A stretch of DNA of 18,279 nucleotides, from the NCBI GenBank assembly GCA_902795755.1, contig CADBMO010000126.1, forward strand, positions 1 through 18,279. The letters run 5' to 3'. A model generated the notes under the pieces. That model was given only the letters and a program-made list of their open reading frames with translations, had not been told where the DNA came from and did not search any database. This stretch comes from an uncultured Erysipelotrichaceae bacterium. GTDB taxonomy: Bacteria; Bacillota_I; Bacilli_A; RF39; UBA660. Both the position numbers and the translations under genes were made by a program. Shown one piece after another: positions 13,962 to 18,279 of the stretch; within the stretch, counting starts at the first letter, position 1; each line of letters begins with the position of its first letter.

Positions 13962-14778
13962 ATTTGCCTCCTATTTGGTATACTTTACCTTCATCTGCTG
14001 CTATTACATCACAATCTTTACTAGTTTCTTTTGCTTCATCCACGTATTTTTGTTTATCAATTTCTGGCCAAAAATGAGTAAGCATAAGCATTTTAGCTTT
14101 TGTATCATTTGCAATTAATCCCGCTTCATAAGCATATAAATGATTGTCTAAACCTTTTACTTGTCCTTTTAAAAAAGTTGACTCGCATATTAACAAACTA
14201 GCGCCTTCATAAAACCCCTTTAAATTATTATTTTCATAACCTGTATCTGCTGAATAAACAACAACGTTATTAGTTGCTTTTTCCCATACTCTAAGGTGAT
14301 AAGTTTTTATATTGTGTTTAGCTTTATGACATAATACGGAAAATGAATCAGTAGATATTTCAGTTTTTTCATCATATGGAATAAATTCCATGAAATGTTC
14401 GTTTCTAAAATTCATTAGATATTCAAAATCAGGAAGAACTTTTATAGTAGACTTAAAATTTCCATAATTATTTTCTTTAATTATATCTCCTTTTGGAATA
14501 TAAACTTTTATTCTTTTTGTTAAATAACCAAGATTATGGTACACATATGATGCATAACCAATTGATAATAAATCAGCATAATGATCTTTGTGCAAGTGAC
14601 TAATTATTATTGTTAAATTATTTAAATCAGTTTCCATATTTAATAATCTTGATGAACCAGGTCCACAATCTAATAATAATTTTTCAGAATTACCTTTATC
14701 GTTTGTTATTAAGTATCCTACTCCATTTTTATTATCCTTTGGATACGGACTAACACTTCCCAATACCTTAACTTTCAT
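13942..14778 (-). CDS. Metallo-beta-lactamase fold hydrolase, RNase Z-like
   Basis: A 278-aa metal-dependent hydrolase of the RNase Z/YhfI type. The metal motif H61-L-H63-K-D65-H66 follows the LLLDCGPG strand. Further ligand candidates are H155, D178 in YSADTG, and H235 in LTHFWPE; the NHLYAYEAG segment (212-220) matches the HxxxxE motif seen in RNase Z relatives. The substrate may be a phosphodiester, RNA or a cyclic nucleotide; the long tRNA-binding arm of true RNase Z is not evident, so tRNA maturation is not assumed. The ATG overlaps the coaD stop (ATGA) and has GAAGGTG upstream, so translation is coupled. The next gene is the Nudix-PHP fusion, also probably acting on nucleotides or nucleic acids. 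Confidence 0.88.
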   Translation of the reverse strand: MKVKVLGSVSPYPKDNKNGVGYLITNDKGNSEKLLLDCGPGSSRLLNMETDLNNLTIIISHLHKDHYADLLSIGYASYVYHNLGYLTKRIKVYIPKGDIIKENNYGNFKSTIKVLPDFEYLMNFRNEHFMEFIPYDEKTEISTDSFSVLCHKAKHNIKTYHLRVWEKATNNVVVYSADTGYENNNLKGFYEGASLLICESTFLKGQVKGLDNHLYAYEAGLIANDTKAKMLMLTHFWPEIDKQKYVDEAKETSKDCDVIAADEGKVYQIGGKYDRSYK

Positions 14779-15260
14779 TTTAACACCTTCTTTTTCATTG
14801 CAACATATACTTTATCATCTACGTATTTTCTAATATCTTTATCAAGTTTAAATACTTCTTTTACCAAACTTGATGATAAAAATTGATATTTAGAATCTGC
14901 AAATAAACAAATGGTATTTACTTTATTATCACTAATGTCTTTATTGACTTGTGCAAGTGAAATTTCATAATCCAAATCAGTAACACCACGAATACCTCTA
15001 ATCATTGCACTGCAGTTATTTTCAAGTGCAACGTCTACTGATGATTTAGTTGATGTAATTACCTTAACTTTAGAATTATCTTTATATAATTCTTTAATTA
15101 ACTCTACTCTTTCTTCTTCAGTAAAAAAGTGAGTTTTTTTACTTGGATTAATTAATACTGCAACAACTACTTCATCAAACATACTAGATGCAATATCAAC
15201 TATGTTCATATGACCCTTAGTAATTGGATCAAAACTTCCTGGATATAATACTTTATTCAT
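14775..15260 (-). CDS. coaD: Phosphopantetheine adenylyltransferase
   Basis: Transfers AMP from ATP to 4'-phosphopantetheine, giving dephospho-CoA, the fourth step of CoA synthesis. The 161-aa length is typical. Visible motifs are YPGSFDPITKGH with T14-K-G-H17, the RGIRGVTDLDYE block (88-99) and the C-terminal SSSLVKE (129-135). I chose the ATG at 15260 with AGGA about 10 bases upstream; the longer frame would begin at a GTG touching that ribosome site. CoaE, which performs the next step, is encoded at the head of the same apparent operon with two unknown genes in between. The stop overlaps the start of the metallo-beta-lactamase gene. Confidence 0.96.
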   Translation of the reverse strand: MNKVLYPGSFDPITKGHMNIVDIASSMFDEVVVAVLINPSKKTHFFTEEERVELIKELYKDNSKVKVITSTKSSVDVALENNCSAMIRGIRGVTDLDYEISLAQVNKDISDNKVNTICLFADSKYQFLSSSLVKEVFKLDKDIRKYVDDKVYVAMKKKVLK

Positions 15261-15293
15261 AATAATCACTTCCTAATCTTTTTTAAATATATA

Positions 15294-15962
15294 TTAATAA
15301 CTTAAGTTTTTACTTCCTTCTGGATTTATTTTTTTAATTAAATTTAATACTTTTACATTTTCTTTACCAACTTCTAAATTCTTCTTATAATTATCCTTGA
15401 TGTTGCCATCAGCATACTTTAATAGTGTATCTACGTCAGTATCTTTAATAGTATCCATCGTTACCGTTTCAAACTTCATGCTATTTAAATATTCATGACA
15501 TAGTAAGAAGAAGTTTGGAAAATACTTTGCGGTATATTCTTTACCATATTTTTCCCCTTTAGCATATATTGCTTCTATAAAAGATATATTCTCATCTAAA
15601 GTAAATGGTAAAAGTGTGGAATTAAGAAAAGTTGATAATACATAAGAATTATTTTCTAAGCCTTGCTCATGATAATAATTTGTTCTAACAGTAAATTTTT
15701 TTAATTTACATGGATCATAATCATTTTGAACTAATTCAATACCATGATGTTTTTTTACATACTCATATATATTTGCTCGATGCGCTGCATAATGATCTTC
15801 TGATATTTTTTCACTAATCATATCGAAAAAGAAAATATCTTCATCAGTAGTTGCACCATCGTTATACATAATTTTATCTAGTCTAATATTAAACAAATCT
15901 GTTCTATTTGGTGCATCCGTTCTTTTTAAATATAATGTGTTATTTTCATAAAATGCTATCAT
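15294..15962 (-). CDS. Unknown protein, 222 aa, coaE-coaD operon
   Basis: I recognise no family. The 222-aa product is soluble-looking, without a signal peptide or membrane helix. It opens with a short beta-like MIAFYENNTLYLKR, continues with mixed aromatic and acidic segments (for example DIFFFDM and a HRANIYEYVKKHH helix near 60-74), and ends with a Lys/Asn-rich helical region. No catalytic motif is evident. Its ATG overlaps the stop of the 529-aa gene (ATGA), with GGGAGG upstream, and coaD follows after 33 bases. The tight coupling to the 529-aa gene suggests the two products work together, but nothing in the sequence gives the activity. Confidence 0.75.
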   Translation of the reverse strand: MIAFYENNTLYLKRTDAPNRTDLFNIRLDKIMYNDGATTDEDIFFFDMISEKISEDHYAAHRANIYEYVKKHHGIELVQNDYDPCKLKKFTVRTNYYHEQGLENNSYVLSTFLNSTLLPFTLDENISFIEAIYAKGEKYGKEYTAKYFPNFFLLCHEYLNSMKFETVTMDTIKDTDVDTLLKYADGNIKDNYKKNLEVGKENVKVLNLIKKINPEGSKNLSY

Positions 15963-17548
15963 TTTAAAACCTCCCTACTTTTTTTCTTTTTATTATTTTT
16001 CTTAGTATCTTTATCTTCATATATCAAATTACTATTTTTAATGTCACATATTAAATTATTTAATATGTATAAATATCTTTCTCTTTCTATTGCGTTATCA
16101 TGTATTTCTTTTACCCTGTTTCTTTTATCAATTGTTTTTATTTTTCTAGCATATTTAGTATAAAGATCATCATAAAACTCTGCTCGTCTATTTAAGTTTA
16201 ATACTCTTCTTCTATTTTCTTCTAGTGCTTTTATTATTTTTATTAGTACTCTGTTCCTTTCTTTTATTTCATTGCAATAGTTTTGAATCAAGTTCCTTCT
16301 ATAATCACTATCTTCCATTACTTCACCTTGTAATCTAAAACCTTCTATATAACAATAGTCTGCATCTTTATCAAACTTTATTAAATCAAATACTTCAGCC
16401 ATGGTTGGAGGATATATTTCCATTACCTCAAGTTCATTAATTAATTTACTTATCTCGTTTATTTTTTCTATTACTAATTTTGATGGTGTTAAATATTTAT
16501 CATATGCATAAAATTCGAGATTTAAACATGGTTCTTTAATAAATTCTTCACTTTCAAATTTATAACTATAATCATTTTTATCATAAACTATTTCTTGTCC
16601 ATTTAATTTATACTTTAATTTTAGATTTCTAAAATAATCATATAGATGCATTAATTTCATTAATTCTTTTGGAGCCTTTGTATACGCAACTTCATTTTCA
16701 GAATATGTATCTAAAACATTCCATTTAATAAGTACTTCCCATCCTTTTTTATTGCCTCTACTGTCTTCATCTAATCTTAAAATATCATCATTAACGGCAC
16801 CTAAATACTCATATTCATGAATTAAAGCGGTAACATCATCATACCTTGGTAATTCTTGATATTTTTGATATTCGGATGAGTTAAGCCACGAATCATATAA
16901 AGCAAAATCATGATCACTTAGTAATTTATTTATGTAATTATCATATAAATCAGTTATTCTAGATGCTTCACAAATTACTTTTATATTAGTATTTCTTTTT
17001 TTAAATAATTCTTTGTAGTAGCTATTTAAATCCGTATATAATTTTTTTAGTATTTTTGATTTATTCTTTTTTAAATAATCATAAAATACTTTTTCATATG
17101 CTTCTTTTAATAATTTATCAAATTTTAAGTTTAAACCTTCTATTGTTGCATAATTATATATCTCGTTATTTACCGCTTTATTAGGATGATACTCTCCATT
17201 ATTCTTTTCAGCATATAACATAATTTTATCATCACTTACTAAGTAATAAGATGTTTTAGTACCATGTGTTTCTTTATAAAATATTTCAGCATAAATAGAT
17301 GGTGGTGTTACTTCTTCTGATCCATAATATTGTTTTATCTTTCTTTTTACTTGCCACTTGTTATTCGTATTATTATTTAATACGTTTATAATCTCATTTA
17401 AAAACTCATTTCTAGGTATTTTAATAGTGCTAATAATATCATTTAATTTATCTAATACTTCTTCATATAACTCATTATTTTGTTTTACTTTATCATTAAA
17501 TATTACCCCTAATTCTTCATTTATAAAATGCTCTATTAGTTTATTCAT
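15959..17548 (-). CDS. Unknown charged protein, 529 aa, coaE-coaD operon
   Basis: I recognise no family. The 529-aa protein is highly charged, rich in Lys, Asn, Tyr and Glu, and mostly predicted-helical in appearance, with no signal peptide or membrane segment. The first ~90 residues look like a helical cap, 90-140 has short beta-like strands (SYYLVSDDKIMLYAEK), and the last ~115 residues (414-529) are Arg-rich and probably coiled coil, ending in a Lys-rich tail. The basic C-terminus could bind nucleic acid or ribosomes; that is speculation. AGGAG overlaps the coaE stop, 10 bases separate the two genes, and its own stop overlaps the 222-aa gene. Confidence 0.75.
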   Translation of the reverse strand: MNKLIEHFINEELGVIFNDKVKQNNELYEEVLDKLNDIISTIKIPRNEFLNEIINVLNNNTNNKWQVKRKIKQYYGSEEVTPPSIYAEIFYKETHGTKTSYYLVSDDKIMLYAEKNNGEYHPNKAVNNEIYNYATIEGLNLKFDKLLKEAYEKVFYDYLKKNKSKILKKLYTDLNSYYKELFKKRNTNIKVICEASRITDLYDNYINKLLSDHDFALYDSWLNSSEYQKYQELPRYDDVTALIHEYEYLGAVNDDILRLDEDSRGNKKGWEVLIKWNVLDTYSENEVAYTKAPKELMKLMHLYDYFRNLKLKYKLNGQEIVYDKNDYSYKFESEEFIKEPCLNLEFYAYDKYLTPSKLVIEKINEISKLINELEVMEIYPPTMAEVFDLIKFDKDADYCYIEGFRLQGEVMEDSDYRRNLIQNYCNEIKERNRVLIKIIKALEENRRRVLNLNRRAEFYDDLYTKYARKIKTIDKRNRVKEIHDNAIERERYLYILNNLICDIKNSNLIYEDKDTKKNNKKKKSREVLK

Positions 17549-17558
17549 TTTAAATCTC

Positions 17559-18239
17559 CTATATTTTGTATAATCTTTTTCTTATTTCTTCTTTGCTGCC
17601 ACCTTTAATAACTAAATCAAAATCTTCTTCGTTAAACTCAATACTAGCAGCATCCCTTAGTTTAAACTTTTCTTCAGTTATACCATCTCTTATCATTGCA
17701 CGTTTTAGTCTTTCTTCATATGGTATGTCTAATAGTATTTTTATATCACACTTATGAAAATAATTGGTTTTAGGTAACAAAAGCCAATCAAGTATTATTA
17801 CTTTATCCTCATTATCCCTTAAAAAATAATCAATATCTTTTGACATGTAATACCAGGTTGCATCCCTTAATTCTGTCATCTTATTTCTATTTGAAAATAC
17901 TATATCACCTATTTTTTTTCTATCTACTAAGCCATCTTCTACTACATCCTCACCAAATGCTAATATAAGTGCTTCCATTACTTTTGGATGCTTATATACT
18001 TCATGCCCTACTTTATCTATCTCTAAATATGCTGCATCGTATTTTTCCTTAAGCATTTGTGATACGGTTGATTTATCACTGCCTGATTTACCACATACTC
18101 CTATAATTAAATTTTTATTAGTTGATTTTAAAATGCCATCTTCATCTACATACTTAGATGTTAAATTAGGTTCTTTACAATTTTTTACCCCATTTTTTAC
18201 TGCTTTATCTAGTTCCTCTAAATTAATTATCTTTCCCAT
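17559..18239 (-). CDS. coaE: Dephospho-CoA kinase-like protein with altered P-loop
   Basis: Resembles the kinase that phosphorylates the ribose 3'-OH of dephospho-CoA, the last step of CoA synthesis. From the ATG at 18239 (GAGGTG upstream) it has 226 aa. A ~40-residue extension precedes the P-loop, then come an LEIDKVGHEV segment, WLLLPKTNYF near the CoA-binding site, a DIKILLDIPYEERLKR strand and helix, and the RDGITEEKFKLRDA lid, in the order expected for CoaE. The P-loop reads GKSGSDKST: Asp55 replaces the Gly normally just before the Lys. A single base change from GGT to GAT (18076) would explain it. In-operon coaD supports the assignment. Catalysis could be impaired, or this may be a divergent P-loop kinase. 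An earlier ATG and GTG crowd the ribosome site. Confidence 0.78.
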   Translation of the reverse strand: MGKIINLEELDKAVKNGVKNCKEPNLTSKYVDEDGILKSTNKNLIIGVCGKSGSDKSTVSQMLKEKYDAAYLEIDKVGHEVYKHPKVMEALILAFGEDVVEDGLVDRKKIGDIVFSNRNKMTELRDATWYYMSKDIDYFLRDNEDKVIILDWLLLPKTNYFHKCDIKILLDIPYEERLKRAMIRDGITEEKFKLRDAASIEFNEEDFDLVIKGGSKEEIRKRLYKI

Positions 18240-18279
18240 TTTCATCACCTCTTACTTGTATTTTACTATTATTTATGAT

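Noticed and set aside
17358..17757. Two plus-strand open frames at the 529-aa gene and coaE
   Set aside because: Both are antisense shadows of coding sequence, rich in Ser/Leu/Phe.
1..18279. CRISPR array, insertion sequence, tRNA or rRNA genes
   Set aside because: No regularly spaced direct repeats, transposase genes, terminal inverted repeats or tRNA/rRNA-like segments were seen on either strand.

Overview
The window is very AT-rich DNA with compact, mostly co-oriented genes. Nearly everything reads on the minus strand, so transcription runs from high to low coordinates. The gene set is that of a low-GC, peptidoglycan-bearing Firmicute: a T-box leader, SepF, a class B penicillin-binding protein, a MurE-type ligase, a lytic transglycosylase, strong AGGAGG ribosome sites and rho-independent terminators. 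TGA acts as a stop, ending three genes inside ATGA overlaps, so the Mycoplasma-type UGA-Trp code does not apply. The compactness and extreme AT bias suggest a reduced-genome, uncultured Bacilli-type gut bacterium (RF39-like); this is inference.

Reading in the direction of transcription, 18239-12480 looks like one operon: coaE, two unrecognised genes (529 and 222 aa), coaD, an RNase Z-like metallo-beta-lactamase protein, and a Nudix-PHP fusion. Most joints are overlaps or very short gaps. It brackets two orphan proteins between two consecutive CoA-synthesis enzymes and ends with two nucleic-acid or nucleotide hydrolases. A small plus-strand gene resembling YqfT/DUF2624 (12225-12479) converges on it, and its terminator hairpin lies inside the Nudix-PHP coding region.

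Next come a PBP2-type transpeptidase (12160-10148), rpmG-efp (ribosomal protein L33 and elongation factor P), sepF, then an isoleucine T-box leader controlling a CYTH-domain protein and ileS. The IleRS is a long form whose first signature motif reads GLHH rather than HxGH, a variant associated with mupirocin hyper-resistance.

The left third holds a membrane-anchored lytic transglycosylase, a MurE-type ligase with no standard start codon ahead of its ATP loop, a protein of four ~52-residue helix-turn-helix-like repeats, and the folate/dTMP pair thyA-folA.

No CRISPR array, insertion sequence, tRNA or rRNA gene was seen. The most unusual points are the GxHH IleRS, the Nudix-PHP fusion, the Gly-to-Asp change in the CoaE P-loop, the start-less MurE, the four-repeat protein, and the habit of placing stop codons inside terminator hairpins.
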